Assembly (NCBI RefSeq): GCF_000164675.2 | Contig: NC_015678.1 | Location: 806,001 to 870,000, forward strand | DNA length: 64,000 bases | Origin: Streptococcus parasanguinis ATCC 15912 | Lineage (GTDB): Bacteria; Bacillota; Bacilli; Lactobacillales; Streptococcaceae | Direction of reading: 5' to 3' | Shown: positions 45,740 through 54,726 of the stretch, one piece after another | Layout of the letters: each line of letters starts with the position of its first letter | Numbering within the stretch: the first letter of the stretch is position 1 | Position numbers and translations under genes: made by a program | The notes under the pieces: generated by a model | Seen by the model: the letters and a program-made list of their open reading frames with translations, nothing else | Database searches by the model: none | What the model was told of the DNA's origin: nothing

Positions 45740-46255
45740 CTAGATCAATTTCTTTCTCAACAACCAGTCTGTATCCACGGTATCTCCGGTGATATACTGG
45801 TGTTCACTAAATCGTTCAAATCCAAAGCGATAGTAAAAATCTTGCGCCTTAAAATTGCGTTCCCAGACGCCTAGCCAAGCCCACTCAAAGCCACGGCTCT
45901 TGGCTTGATCCAGCGCAAAGCTAAACATTTCCTTGCCAAAACCAGCCCCATGAAATTTCTTTTTGACATAGATCCGTTGGATCTCAAAGGACTTATCCAT
46001 CTCTACTGGCTCGGTTTGCGCTTGACCCCAATTGATCTTGAGAAAACCACAGATTTCTTGATCTTCATTGAGGACAAAATAGGTTTCAGATTCTGGTTCT
46101 AACAGATCCTTCTCGATTTGCTCCAAAGAGAGCACTGTAGAGAAGTAATCTTCCAAATCTTTCTCAACAATATAGGGACCAAAGGTATCTCGGTAGGTTT
46201 CCACCTCTAGGTCACGTAAGGTCTGTGCCTGGTCGATTTTTACTCTAACTAACAT
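45740..46255 (-). CDS. GNAT family N-acetyltransferase between pheS and pheT
   Basis: 171 aa. GNAT motif A is RIYVKKKFHGAGFGKEMFSFAL (about residues 91-112; core KKKFHGAGFGKEM), followed by WLGVWERNFKAQDFYYRFGFE, the usual C-terminal half. Resembles spermidine/protein acetyltransferases of the PaiA type, but the substrate is uncertain. The start is 2 bp after the pheS stop, so it is in the pheS operon and under the same Phe T-box. Confidence 0.88.
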   Translation of the reverse strand: MLVRVKIDQAQTLRDLEVETYRDTFGPYIVEKDLEDYFSTVLSLEQIEKDLLEPESETYFVLNEDQEICGFLKINWGQAQTEPVEMDKSFEIQRIYVKKKFHGAGFGKEMFSFALDQAKSRGFEWAWLGVWERNFKAQDFYYRFGFERFSEHQYITGDTVDTDWLLRKKLI

Positions 46256-46257
46256 GA

Positions 46258-47304
46258 TTATTTAAATTGTTCTGAAAAACGGATATCCCCTTGATAGAAG
46301 CCACGGATATCATTGATTCCGTAACGAAGCATAGCCACGCGCTCTTGACCAAGTCCAAAGGCAAATCCTGAATAAACTGTTGGGTCAATACCACTCATCT
46401 CAAGGACGCGTGGGTGAACCATACCGGCTCCCATGATTTCAATCCAACCAGTTTTCTTACATACGTTACATCCCGCTCCACCACATTTGAAGCAAGAAAC
46501 GTCCACCTCTACCGATGGCTCGGTAAATGGGAAGTAAGAAGGACGAAGACGGATTTGACGTTCTGCACCAAACATCTTTTGCACGATCAATTGAAGCGTT
46601 CCTTGAAGGTCTGCCATTGAGATGTTCTTCCCAACGACCAAGCCTTCGATCTGATGGAATTGGTGGCTGTGGGTCGCATCATCTGTATCCCGACGGAAAA
46701 CACGCCCTGGAGAGATCATCTTTAATGGTCCCTTGCTAAAGTCATGCGCATCCATCGCCCGCGCCTGTACTGGTGAGGTATGGGTCCGAAGCAAGATTTC
46801 TTCTGTGATATAGAAGGTATCCTGCATATCCCGCGCTGGGTGATCTTTAGGCAGATTCATGCGTTCAAAGTTGTAGTAGTCTTGCTCCACTTCAAAGCCG
46901 TCCACGACTTGGTAGCCCATCCCAATAAAGATATCTTCGATTTCTTCACTGGTTTGGGTCAAGATATGACGGTAACCACTAGCAACCGGACGACCAGGAA
47001 GCGTCACATCGATACTTTCGCTAGCTAGTTTCGCTTGGACTTTCTTTTCTTCCAAGAGTTTGGTTGTTTCTTCAAAGGCAGCCGTCAAGACATCGCGGGC
47101 TTCATTGACGTGTTTCCCGATAACCGGACGCATCTCAGCAGAGACATCTTTCATCCCTTTGAGGATCTCGGTCAGAGATCCTTTTTTCCCAAGGACAGAG
47201 ACCCGTAGTTCTTGCAATTCTTTTTCATTTTCAGCAGAAATCTGCTTCAAAGCTGCCAGCGTTTCTTCACGAAGCGCTTTTAATTGTTCTTCAATCGTTG
47301 ACAT
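46258..47304 (-). CDS. pheS: Phenylalanine--tRNA ligase alpha subunit
   Basis: 348 aa, full length. An N-terminal coiled coil (about 1-90) that binds tRNA precedes the class II catalytic core: motif 2 region [19 protein letters not shown] (about 204-222), [15 protein letters not shown] and motif 3 [14 protein letters not shown] CxxC-type cluster ([17 protein letters not shown]) near residue 275 is typical of the family. AGGAGG-like site GGAGGAAAT before the start. Controlled by the T-box leader directly upstream. Confidence 0.97.
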   Translation of the reverse strand: MSTIEEQLKALREETLAALKQISAENEKELQELRVSVLGKKGSLTEILKGMKDVSAEMRPVIGKHVNEARDVLTAAFEETTKLLEEKKVQAKLASESIDVTLPGRPVASGYRHILTQTSEEIEDIFIGMGYQVVDGFEVEQDYYNFERMNLPKDHPARDMQDTFYITEEILLRTHTSPVQARAMDAHDFSKGPLKMISPGRVFRRDTDDATHSHQFHQIEGLVVGKNISMADLQGTLQLIVQKMFGAERQIRLRPSYFPFTEPSVEVDVSCFKCGGAGCNVCKKTGWIEIMGAGMVHPRVLEMSGIDPTVYSGFAFGLGQERVAMLRYGINDIRGFYQGDIRFSEQFK

Positions 47305-47317
47305 ATTTCCTCCATCA

Positions 47318-47543
47318 TGGTCCCTCTACAGACATAGAAAAAACCACGCGCCAACACCCACATTCGGAGCGTTGACACGCGGTACCATCCGTTTTTTATC
47401 CGTAAACCAGACCTTAATTTCTAAATCCTTTACGCAAGTGAATTCACTCAGCTTTCATGCAAAGAGCTTTCAGTCACGGCTCTTCTCCCTGTCGCACTTC
47501 CCTTGAGATACTAGTCTTGCAGATTTCTATTCAATTACTACAT
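47318..47543 (-). promoter_or_regulatory. T-box leader, phenylalanine-specific (pheS operon)
   Basis: On the minus strand the conserved T-box sequence reads GGATGGTACCGCG (47378-47390), and a terminator of the form ACCGCGTGTCAACGC...GTGTTGGCGCGTGGT-TTTTT follows (47341-47384, with G-U pairs). The region upstream holds Stem I features including an AGAAGAGC-type hairpin, and a UUC triplet in GTGAATTCACTT that fits a Phe specifier. Uncharged tRNA-Phe would favour the antiterminator. Confidence 0.9.
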
Positions 47544-47572
47544 AGTTTATCAGATTTTTAGTTAAAAAACAA
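47544..47572 (-). promoter_or_regulatory. pheS operon promoter
   Basis: Minus strand TTGTTT (47567-47572), 17-bp spacer, TAAACT (47544-47549) preceded by TGA. Confidence 0.6.
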
Positions 47573-47618
47573 GTTAGATGAGACTAATTCACTAGAAAAA
47601 GGAACTAGACGCAGTGCA

Positions 47619-48038
47619 TTATCTATTTGCCTTGTCTATTTCATCTGCTTGCCTTTCCAATAGAAGAGTTGCTGCTTGATTAAAACCTTCACACCAGTTA
47701 TACCATTTTGCTTCATACTCATCTTGAGGCAAGATACGATGTTTTAAATCCAAAACAGAGGTTATCTTTCTTTCCTCGCAAGCTTGCGCATAGAGAGCAT
47801 ACAATTCATCGCCACCATCTCTATCAAACTCAGCAGAAATCATATCCCGACCTGCCAATAAAGCCTGATAAGCTCTGTGATGCCCGTCTGTAATCAACAA
47901 GCTATCTCCAAATGCAAGAACACTAATTGGATCCACATTGATGATTTCTGCCGACTGATCCAGCATCTGGATATCATGTAACTTCTTTTCTGATAAATAA
48001 ATTTGGGTCGGATGAAGATCTGTTATCTTGACTTCCAC
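47619..48038 (-). CDS. ParB N-terminal-like domain protein, unknown
   Basis: 139 aa from a GTG at 48038 (VEVKITDLHPTQIYLSEKK), chosen because GAGGAG lies six bases upstream. An ATG at 48056 and a GTG at 48104 are alternatives with weaker sites. Residues about 5-75 resemble the ParB/Srx-like nuclease fold: parameter-like LHPTQIYLS, then LAFGDSLLITDGHHRAYQAL with the GHHR motif. The C-terminal half (YNWCEGFNQAATLLL) is specific. Not a chromosome-partitioning ParB. It follows trpX by 123 bp. Confidence 0.65.
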   Translation of the reverse strand: MEVKITDLHPTQIYLSEKKLHDIQMLDQSAEIINVDPISVLAFGDSLLITDGHHRAYQALLAGRDMISAEFDRDGGDELYALYAQACEERKITSVLDLKHRILPQDEYEAKWYNWCEGFNQAATLLLERQADEIDKANR

Positions 48039-48161
48039 TTCTTTCTCCTCTATCATGAGTAACAAAGCTGGTCGTGAGCACTGGTAAACATTTTTAAATG
48101 TCACGATTTAAAGACCTACCAATGCTAAATTCCCCTGCTATTCTTATTATTCGTTTCCTTT

Positions 48162-49163
48162 TTATTTAATGACTTGTCCAGCATCTTTCAAGACAGATTC
48201 TGGAATAGTAATACCCAATTCATCTGCTACTTTTTTATTGATCACAGATTTTCCTTGGCTAAAGATTTCAACTGGTGTATCCGCAGGTTTTTGACCTTTC
48301 AAGATCTTCGCAGCCATTTTACCAGTTGCTACTCCAAGATCATGTTGGTCGACAACGACTGAACCAAGACCACCCGCTTCTACCATGGCTGTCGCACTTG
48401 GGAAGATTGGTTTTTTAGCTGTTTTGTTGGCTTCAACAACAGTTGAGAAGGCTGATGCGATGGTATTATCGATTGGAACCCAGATGGCATCGACTTTACC
48501 AGTCATGACAGAAACTGTTGAAGCAACTTCGTTTGTTGAAGGTACAGAGTAAGGAATCACCTTGAAACCTGCTTTTTCAGCCAATTTTGTAAATTCTTCT
48601 ACTTGAGATTTAGAATTGTCTTCACTGGTTGAGTAAAGGACACCGATTGTTTTCACGTTCGGAGTCAATTCTTTGATCAATTTCAACTGTTGCTCAGTTG
48701 GATTGTGGTCAGATACCCCAGTGATATTACCACCTGGTTTTTTCAAATCTTTGACCAAGTTTGCGCCGACTGGATCGGTGATGGCTCCCATAACGATTGG
48801 TTTGTCTTTGGTTGCACTAGCCAAACCTTGAGCAGATGGAGTTGCAATCCCAATCAAGACTTGGTTATCCTTGTCTACCAATTGTTTACTCATGGTTGCA
48901 ACTTTGTTTTGGTCGCCTTCAGCATTAAGGAAATCAATGTCCACTTTGTCCTTGTCATAACCTTCTTCAGCTAAACCATCTTGAATCCCCTTGTAGATCA
49001 AATCAAGCGAAGGGTGGCTGACCAACTGCAAGACCCCAACTTTAGCCTTTTCATTGCTGCTTGCTGTCTTGTTGTCTTTGCCTGCTGTAGCTGAATAGAT
49101 CGCTGTCCCAATGACTGCTGCTGCAATCAAACCAATAATTCCCATTAACCGTTTATTTTTCAT
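48162..49163 (-). CDS. trpX: ABC transporter substrate-binding protein, TrpX type
   Basis: 333 aa of the ABC_sub_bind (DUF534) family. The N-terminal hydrophobic segment GIIGLIAAAVIGTAIYSATAG has no lipobox Cys, so it is a membrane-anchored or cleaved export signal. Mature-domain motifs: GVLQLVSHPSLDLIYKGIQDGL, TPSAQGLASATKDKPIVMGAITDPVGANLV, ITGVSDHNP. Its leader is a Trp-type T-box, so tryptophan uptake is the likely role. The permease and ATPase genes (trpY, trpZ) that normally follow are not in this window; a ParB-like gene comes next. Confidence 0.85.
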   Translation of the reverse strand: MKNKRLMGIIGLIAAAVIGTAIYSATAGKDNKTASSNEKAKVGVLQLVSHPSLDLIYKGIQDGLAEEGYDKDKVDIDFLNAEGDQNKVATMSKQLVDKDNQVLIGIATPSAQGLASATKDKPIVMGAITDPVGANLVKDLKKPGGNITGVSDHNPTEQQLKLIKELTPNVKTIGVLYSTSEDNSKSQVEEFTKLAEKAGFKVIPYSVPSTNEVASTVSVMTGKVDAIWVPIDNTIASAFSTVVEANKTAKKPIFPSATAMVEAGGLGSVVVDQHDLGVATGKMAAKILKGQKPADTPVEIFSQGKSVINKKVADELGITIPESVLKDAGQVIK

Positions 49164-49261
49164 TTTTAATACCTCTTCTATTTTTCATTTTCTTATTTTT
49201 TCTATCATCTAAAGACTGCGACGCCATCGTTTCTTCATATCTTTTCTCCCTTCTCATCTAA

Positions 49262-49520
49262 AACAAAAAACACGCCCACACATAGCAAAAGCTATGTGAG
49301 GACGTGTCATCGCGGTGCCACCTCACTTATGGGAAAAGGATAGTCTCCCCCATATCTCTGTCTTGTCTAGCAACAAGTTGCACGATAAGGTGTGCCAACC
49401 GAATTTTTATTGTTTCAAATTCATCTCATCATTAGTCCAATTTCATAAACTGCCGCTACCTACTCTCAGCAACCGTAGGCTCTCTTGAAACTTTCATTTA
49501 CTACTTTTCTAATTTCTTAC
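49262..49520 (-). promoter_or_regulatory. T-box leader, tryptophan-specific (trpX)
   Basis: Minus strand: T-box sequence GAGGTGGCACCGCG (49311-49324), then a terminator CACGTCC...GGGCGTG with inner CACATAGC/GCTATGTG and TTTTTTG (49265-49306). Stem I holds GAAATTGGAC, in which UGG is the expected specifier triplet for tRNA-Trp. Complete Stem I to terminator order. Confidence 0.92.
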
Positions 49521-49549
49521 ATTTTAAAGTTTTCTTTCAAAAATGTCAA
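49521..49549 (-). promoter_or_regulatory. trpX promoter
   Basis: Minus strand TTGACA (49544-49549), 17-bp spacer, TAAAAT (49521-49526), directly before the T-box leader. Confidence 0.85.
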
Positions 49550-49567
49550 TACTTTTTCTGCATTTTT

Positions 49568-49583
49568 TTGAAAACGTTCGCAT
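49568..49583. promoter_or_regulatory. Possible CcpA cre site
   Basis: TTGAAAACGTTCGCAT matches the cre consensus WTGnAARCGnWWWCA except at two positions. It is between the divergent trpX and pavA promoters. Weak evidence. Confidence 0.25.
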
Positions 49584-49632
49584 TTTCTATTGAACAGCCC
49601 CTAGCTTCTTTCTGGGATTTCCTCCCTAATTT

Positions 49633-49641
49633 TGATATAAT
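49633..49641 (+). promoter_or_regulatory. pavA/rqcH extended -10 element
   Basis: TGATATAAT, 36 bp upstream of the ATG; no good -35. Confidence 0.6.
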
Positions 49642-49676
49642 TTACTAGAATAAACGCTAGAATGATGAGGAATCCC

Positions 49677-51338
49677 ATGTCTTTTGATGGATTTTTTTTA
49701 CACCATATGGTGCAAGAATTGAAGGCCGAACTCTTGAGTGGTCGCATTCAAAAAATTAACCAACCCTTCGAGCAAGAATTGGTGCTTCAAATCCGAGGCA
49801 ATCGGAAAAACCAAAAACTCTTGCTCTCTGCCCATTCTGTCTTTGGACGGATTCAACGGACCCAGACCAACTTTGAAAATCCTGCCTTTCCCAATACCTT
49901 TATTATGGTTATGCGCAAATATCTTCAAGGCGCTGTCATTGAAGGGATTGAGCAAATGGAGAACGACCGGATTCTCGAAATCCGTGTCTCCAATAAAAAC
50001 GAAATTGGAGATGCCATTTCTGTCAGCCTCATGATCGAAATCATGGGCAAGCACAGTAATATTATTCTCCTAGACCGCACCAGCAATAAAATCATCGAAG
50101 CCATCAAACATGTCGGCTTCTCACAAAATAGCTACCGGACCATTCTCCCTGGATCAACCTATATAGCTCCTCCGAAAACCGACGCGGTTAATCCTTTTAC
50201 AATTGGAGATGAAGCCCTTTTTGCCCTTCTTCACAAGGAAGAGTTAAGTCCAAAGAACCTTCAAAAATGTTTCCAAGGTTTGGGGCGAGATACGGCTCAA
50301 GAATTGGCCAAACGACTTGAGACGGATGAAAAATTAAAAACCTTCCGTGCCTTTTTCGAGGCACCCTCTGATCCTCACCTAACAACCAAATCCTTCTCGG
50401 CTATCCCCTTTGCAGATGCGACCAGTCAAACCTTTGAAACACTTTCTGATCTGCTGGATGACTATTACCGAGACAAGGCTGAGCGCGATCGGGTGCAACA
50501 ACAGGCCAGTGAATTAATCCGCAAGGTTGAAAACGATCTTGAAAAGAACCGGAAAAAATTAGCCAAGCAAGAGGCGGAGTTAGCGGCGACCGACAATGCG
50601 GAAGAATTCCGCCAAAAAGGAGAATTGCTGACAACCTTCCTCCATCAGGTACCAAACGACCAAGACCAGGTTGTTTTGGACAATTACTATACCAACGAGC
50701 CCATCACCATCCAACTCAACAAGGCCCTGACCCCCAATCAAAATGCCCAACGCTACTTCAAACGCTACCAGAAGTTAAAAGAAGCCGTCAAACATTTGAT
50801 CATCCTCATTCAAGAAACCAAGGAAACCATTTCTTATCTTGAAACGGTTGAAACAGCCCTTTCTCAAGCGAGCCTGGCTGAGGTGGCAGAAATTCGAGAA
50901 GAGCTAATCCAGACCGGCTTTATCAAGCGGCGTAACCGTGAAAAAATTCATAAACGGAAAAAACCTGAGAAATACCTGGCTAGTGATGGAAAAACCATTA
51001 TTTTAGTGGGTCGCAATAATCTGCAAAACGATGAACTAACCTTTAAGATCGCTAAGAAAGATGAGCTCTGGTTCCATGCCAAAGATATCCCGGGAAGCCA
51101 CGTCGTCATTACTGGCAATCTCGATCCGACAGATGAAGTGAAAACCGATGCTGCAGAGTTGGCGGCCTACTATTCCAAGGCCCGTCTCTCAAACCTGGTC
51201 CAAGTAGATATGATCGAAGCTAAGAAACTCAATAAACCAACTGGTGGAAAGCCCGGCTTTGTCACCTACACCGGCCAAAAGACTCTGCGGGTCACCCCCG
51301 AAGAAGAAAAAATCAAAGCCATGAAACTAACGGACTGA
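49677..51338 (+). CDS. pavA: Rqc2/RqcH homologue, fibronectin-binding protein A (PavA)
   Basis: 553 aa from ATG 49677 (MSFDGFFLHHMVQELKAELL) with GAGGAATCCC upstream; the first ATG of the frame is too early. NFACT-N domain with the D97-R98 pair (NDRILEI) that RqcH needs for tRNA-dependent alanine tailing of stalled nascent chains, a helix-hairpin-helix and long coiled-coil middle (about 260-440), then NFACT-R DELWFHAKDIPGSHVVI. The same protein is described in pneumococcus as the fibronectin-binding adherence factor PavA without signal peptide; RqcH function in ribosome quality control is the better supported core role. Confidence 0.93.
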   Translation: MSFDGFFLHHMVQELKAELLSGRIQKINQPFEQELVLQIRGNRKNQKLLLSAHSVFGRIQRTQTNFENPAFPNTFIMVMRKYLQGAVIEGIEQMENDRILEIRVSNKNEIGDAISVSLMIEIMGKHSNIILLDRTSNKIIEAIKHVGFSQNSYRTILPGSTYIAPPKTDAVNPFTIGDEALFALLHKEELSPKNLQKCFQGLGRDTAQELAKRLETDEKLKTFRAFFEAPSDPHLTTKSFSAIPFADATSQTFETLSDLLDDYYRDKAERDRVQQQASELIRKVENDLEKNRKKLAKQEAELAATDNAEEFRQKGELLTTFLHQVPNDQDQVVLDNYYTNEPITIQLNKALTPNQNAQRYFKRYQKLKEAVKHLIILIQETKETISYLETVETALSQASLAEVAEIREELIQTGFIKRRNREKIHKRKKPEKYLASDGKTIILVGRNNLQNDELTFKIAKKDELWFHAKDIPGSHVVITGNLDPTDEVKTDAAELAAYYSKARLSNLVQVDMIEAKKLNKPTGGKPGFVTYTGQKTLRVTPEEEKIKAMKLTD

Positions 51339-51349
51339 TTTCAAAAATA

Positions 51350-51377
51350 AAAGGTTGAGCGACGCTCAACCTTTTTA
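51350..51377. terminator. Bidirectional terminator between pavA and budA
   Basis: AAAGGTTGAGC - GAC - GCTCAACCTTT, a perfect stem flanked by A and T runs, serving both convergent genes. Confidence 0.85.
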
Positions 51378-52091
51378 TTCTGCTTTATTAATGTCTTCTT
51401 TGACCTCATCAACATTGAATTTGGCAAAGAGGTACTGACGGTCTTGAACTGGGAAACGTTGATCCAGCTGATCGATGGCTCCCACCTCAACAATCCCTTC
51501 TGAGATGACAAAATCCATGACATGGCCACCAAAGGTGTGATCATCTGAAATAAAGTGCAAATGATAACCAGCCACGCTCACGCCATGGAAAATTTCTGGT
51601 GTCCAAAAACCGACGATGGTTCCAGTAACATTTTCCCGTGTATACTCTGGCTGATGGGTTGCAACCTCTGCAAACTTCATCTCTGGTGTTGATTTTGGAA
51701 TCATACGGACATGCATCTTGGCAAAGTCACCATGAATCTTAATAGAGCGGAAAAGATTTTCCCCATCATAATAAGACTCAATACGGGCTTCCAATTCCTC
51801 GTCCGTCATTTCAAAGCGTTGGCGGAAAATCACTTCTGCTTGGTGAGGGACGACTGCTGCATAAGGAACCTTGGCTTCCGGAGAAACTTCGACAATCTCA
51901 GGATGGTCCCCTGATCCCTTGGCCTGATATGCCTTACCATCTAATACGATCAACTCTCCATCAATAGAATCAAGCGTCCCAACTCCGAGATCTCCGTGTT
52001 CCAAGAGTTCTCCAATCGTAAATGAACCCCCGTACAGACCCGCCATTAGAGCACCCAAGGTATTGTATTGAAAAAGTTTCACTGGTTCCAT
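51375..52091 (-). CDS. budA: Alpha-acetolactate decarboxylase
   Basis: 238 aa, full length. It converts acetolactate to acetoin, which diverts pyruvate and balances branched-chain amino acid synthesis. The metal-binding His residues are visible in GVSVAGYHLHFISDDHTFGGH (about 177-197; His in HLH and GGH), and the N-terminal FQYNTLGALMAGLYGG and catalytic Glu region fit the family. Single gene. No acetolactate synthase is nearby. Confidence 0.95.
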   Translation of the reverse strand: MEPVKLFQYNTLGALMAGLYGGSFTIGELLEHGDLGVGTLDSIDGELIVLDGKAYQAKGSGDHPEIVEVSPEAKVPYAAVVPHQAEVIFRQRFEMTDEELEARIESYYDGENLFRSIKIHGDFAKMHVRMIPKSTPEMKFAEVATHQPEYTRENVTGTIVGFWTPEIFHGVSVAGYHLHFISDDHTFGGHVMDFVISEGIVEVGAIDQLDQRFPVQDRQYLFAKFNVDEVKEDINKAE

Positions 52092-52163
52092 GTTTTTCTC
52101 TCCTCATTATATCTTCTACCAGTATACCACAAACTATTCCGAATCTTCACGATATGGTTTTTA

Positions 52164-53393
52164 TTAGAGGCTATCATAGAGGGTTTGCATCTGCACATCG
52201 TCTGGTACGATCGCCAAATACTGATTAGCCACTTCACGCGCCTTCGTCACATCTCCAGCCTCACGCAACAAATAAACATAGGCTTCGAGGAATTCTGGGT
52301 TGTCCTTTAAGTCCTCATAGAGCTCTTGGTAGGCTGAGACGGCCTCTTCTGTTTTCTCCAAGGCAGCAAAAGCACGAGCAATGTTCCACCGAGTGACAAC
52401 CGTTTCGACTTCTTCATTTTGCCAAGCCAAGACTTGGTCAAAGCGTTCCTGTTCCAAATAAAGGGTGGTCAGTCGAAGAGCAATCTCTTCGAGATCATCT
52501 GCTACTTCTTTAGCCTCTAATAGATAAGCTTCTGCCTGTTCAGGCTGGTGGAGTTCATAGGAAAGCTGAGAAGCAAGCAGTTTCAATTGAGCATCAAAGG
52601 GATTCTTCTGGATCCCTTGTTTAGCAATCTCAAGCGCTTTTTCACGGTCATTTTCAGCCTGTAAAGCCAAGGCATAACCATACTCATAGCCCTCAAAATC
52701 AGGCGACAAGGTATCAATTTGTTTGTAGTAGATCAGGGCTTTTTGGAATTCTTCTTGGTCAGACAATAAGGTCGCTAATTCGTAAGCAATCTGGTCATCA
52801 AACTCAATCTCCAGAGCTTTCTCTAAGAAGGGAACAGCTGCTTCAAACTTACCAAGATTGGCGTAGGCAAAACCAATTCGTTGATAGGTGGAAATTCCTG
52901 TTGCTTCCAAAATCTCCCGATTGTCTAACTGGGCATACTCTTGGATAGCCTCTTGATAGCGTTCCAATTCCAGATCAATTTCAGCTAGCCCTAATTGAAT
53001 GATCGGATCATCAGACAAATGAGCAGCTTCAACTAATTTTTCACGCGCCACATCTGCTAGGCCTTCCAGCTGATAAAGATCTGCCTTGACCAAGAGACTG
53101 GCCACATACCAGTTTGATTCAGGTCCAATTTCTTCTAAATAAGCAAAGGCCTCTTCTGTTTGGCCTTCCTCTGCAAGGATGGTTGCCAAACTCAGATATA
53201 CTTCTGGATAGGTTTCTGCAATCTGTTCATAGATTTCTTTTGCCTGAGGGTAAAAACCCATACTTTCAAGATATTGACCTAAATCCAATAATTGTGCTTC
53301 ACTATCTTCTAACAAAGCCTGTTGAAATTGAACTTCTGCCTCTTCTAGCTCCTGCCGATCGAGAGCCTCTACCATTTGTTGACTATGACTCAC
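52164..53393 (-). CDS. Tetratricopeptide repeat protein
   Basis: 409 aa, acidic, made of about ten TPR units (for example QYLESMGFYPQAKEIYEQIA, YQRIGFAYANLGKFEAAVPF, LATLLSDQEEFQKALIYYKQ). No signal peptide or membrane segment, so it is a cytoplasmic scaffold. The GTG start (53393) overlaps the end of the upstream AI-2E family gene by 11 bp; an ATG six codons later is possible. Streptococcal genomes usually carry one such TPR protein (YpiA-like). Partner unknown. Confidence 0.85.
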   Translation of the reverse strand: MSHSQQMVEALDRQELEEAEVQFQQALLEDSEAQLLDLGQYLESMGFYPQAKEIYEQIAETYPEVYLSLATILAEEGQTEEAFAYLEEIGPESNWYVASLLVKADLYQLEGLADVAREKLVEAAHLSDDPIIQLGLAEIDLELERYQEAIQEYAQLDNREILEATGISTYQRIGFAYANLGKFEAAVPFLEKALEIEFDDQIAYELATLLSDQEEFQKALIYYKQIDTLSPDFEGYEYGYALALQAENDREKALEIAKQGIQKNPFDAQLKLLASQLSYELHQPEQAEAYLLEAKEVADDLEEIALRLTTLYLEQERFDQVLAWQNEEVETVVTRWNIARAFAALEKTEEAVSAYQELYEDLKDNPEFLEAYVYLLREAGDVTKAREVANQYLAIVPDDVQMQTLYDSL

Positions 53394-54558
53394 TGTGTGT
53401 TTCCTCTTCTACTTCATTATGTTCTTCATACAAGCCACTGACGACCTTATACCATTCAAAGATAGCTCCGATCACCACCTTAGCAGATGCATAGACTGGA
53501 ATTCCAAGGAAAACTCCCCAGATTCCAAACATAGATCCTGACGTCAAGAGCACGAATAAAATGGTAATTGGATGGATATTTAACTGGCTTCCCAAAACCA
53601 AAGGTGATACAAAACGTCCTTCAATGGTTTGCTCCACTGCAAATACAATCAAGACCTTGATAAACATCTCTGGTCCTGCTACCAATCCCAATACTAAGGC
53701 AGGTAACATGGCTAAGAAACTACCCAAGTAAGGGATCAAATTCAAGATCCCCGCAGAGATCCCCAGTGTCACCGCATAGCGCAAGCCAATGATCTTAAAG
53801 AAGACGATGAACATAATAGCAACGACAATGGCTACCGTAATTTGCCCTCGAACGTAGTTGGAGAGTTGGGTATTGACATCTGAGAGAACTTGCTCAGCCG
53901 ATTTACGAATCTTAGTCGGTAAGAAGCGAACAATGTGGCCCTTTAAATTTTTTCCATCTCGAAGAAGATAAAAGACAATAAAAGGCATGATGATCAAGGC
54001 AACAATGACTTGCGAAGCCACTCCGATCAAGTTGCTGACCCAATTGACAGCCCGCCCAGAGATCGAACTGGCCCAAGAAGTAATGTTTGCAGACAATTCC
54101 TTGGTGATCTCATCTAGCTGGGGTTTGATATCAGAAGAGACGCGATTATCTAGAAAATCATCGATGGTTGCATTGGCCTTTTCCAAATAAGTTGGCAGGT
54201 TATGAAAGAAACTCACCACTTGTCGTTGGACAGCTGGAATCACTACAGCTAGACCCCAGATTAAAAGCACTGCAATCAAGAAAAAGACTAAGGAAATCGC
54301 AAAAATCCGCTTGAGTCCTTTTCTTTCAAGGAAGTCAACAATGGGGTTGAGCAGGTAATAGAGCAAACCAGAAATAATGACAGGCAGCATGACTGCTCCT
54401 GCAAACTCAAAAATAGGAATAAAAATAAAGGTGATTTTACTCAAAACCAAAAGGTTCAAGCCCAACAGCAGGGTAACTAAAAATACGGTAATGGCCTTGT
54501 TGTCTAAAAACCATCTAAAAAACCAGGACATACTAAACTGTTTTTCTTTATTATCCAC
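53383..54558 (-). CDS. AI-2E family transporter (YtvI/PerM-like membrane protein)
   Basis: 391 aa from a GTG start (54558) that has AAGGAG seven bases upstream. About eight membrane segments: an N-terminal group (AITVFLVTLLLGLNLLVLS, GAVMLPVIISGLLYYLLNPI, IFAISLVFFLIAVLLIWG), a long extracytoplasmic loop, and a C-terminal group including NLIPYLGSFLAMLPALVLGL, the conserved signature of the family. The name comes from TqsA; members also include Na+/H+ antiporters, so the substrate is open. Confidence 0.85.
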   Translation of the reverse strand: MDNKEKQFSMSWFFRWFLDNKAITVFLVTLLLGLNLLVLSKITFIFIPIFEFAGAVMLPVIISGLLYYLLNPIVDFLERKGLKRIFAISLVFFLIAVLLIWGLAVVIPAVQRQVVSFFHNLPTYLEKANATIDDFLDNRVSSDIKPQLDEITKELSANITSWASSISGRAVNWVSNLIGVASQVIVALIIMPFIVFYLLRDGKNLKGHIVRFLPTKIRKSAEQVLSDVNTQLSNYVRGQITVAIVVAIMFIVFFKIIGLRYAVTLGISAGILNLIPYLGSFLAMLPALVLGLVAGPEMFIKVLIVFAVEQTIEGRFVSPLVLGSQLNIHPITILFVLLTSGSMFGIWGVFLGIPVYASAKVVIGAIFEWYKVVSGLYEEHNEVEEETHSES

Positions 54559-54669
54559 AGAGAACTCCTTTTCATTTCAATCTGTTTCTATTTTAGCATT
54601 TTTTGAGCGTGAAGTTACGAAAAAACTAGCAAAATAAGAAAGAAAGGCCCTCGCCTTTTCAACTAGCAA

Positions 54670-54698
54670 TTGCCTTCCAATAGGACCTTTGATATAAT
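54670..54698 (+). promoter_or_regulatory. Promoter of the lactonase gene
   Basis: TTGCCT (54670-54675), 17-bp spacer, TATAAT (54693-54698) preceded by TGA (extended). Confidence 0.75.
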
Positions 54699-54726
54699 AA
54701 ACCTAACAAATCTTACGAGGTGACCT

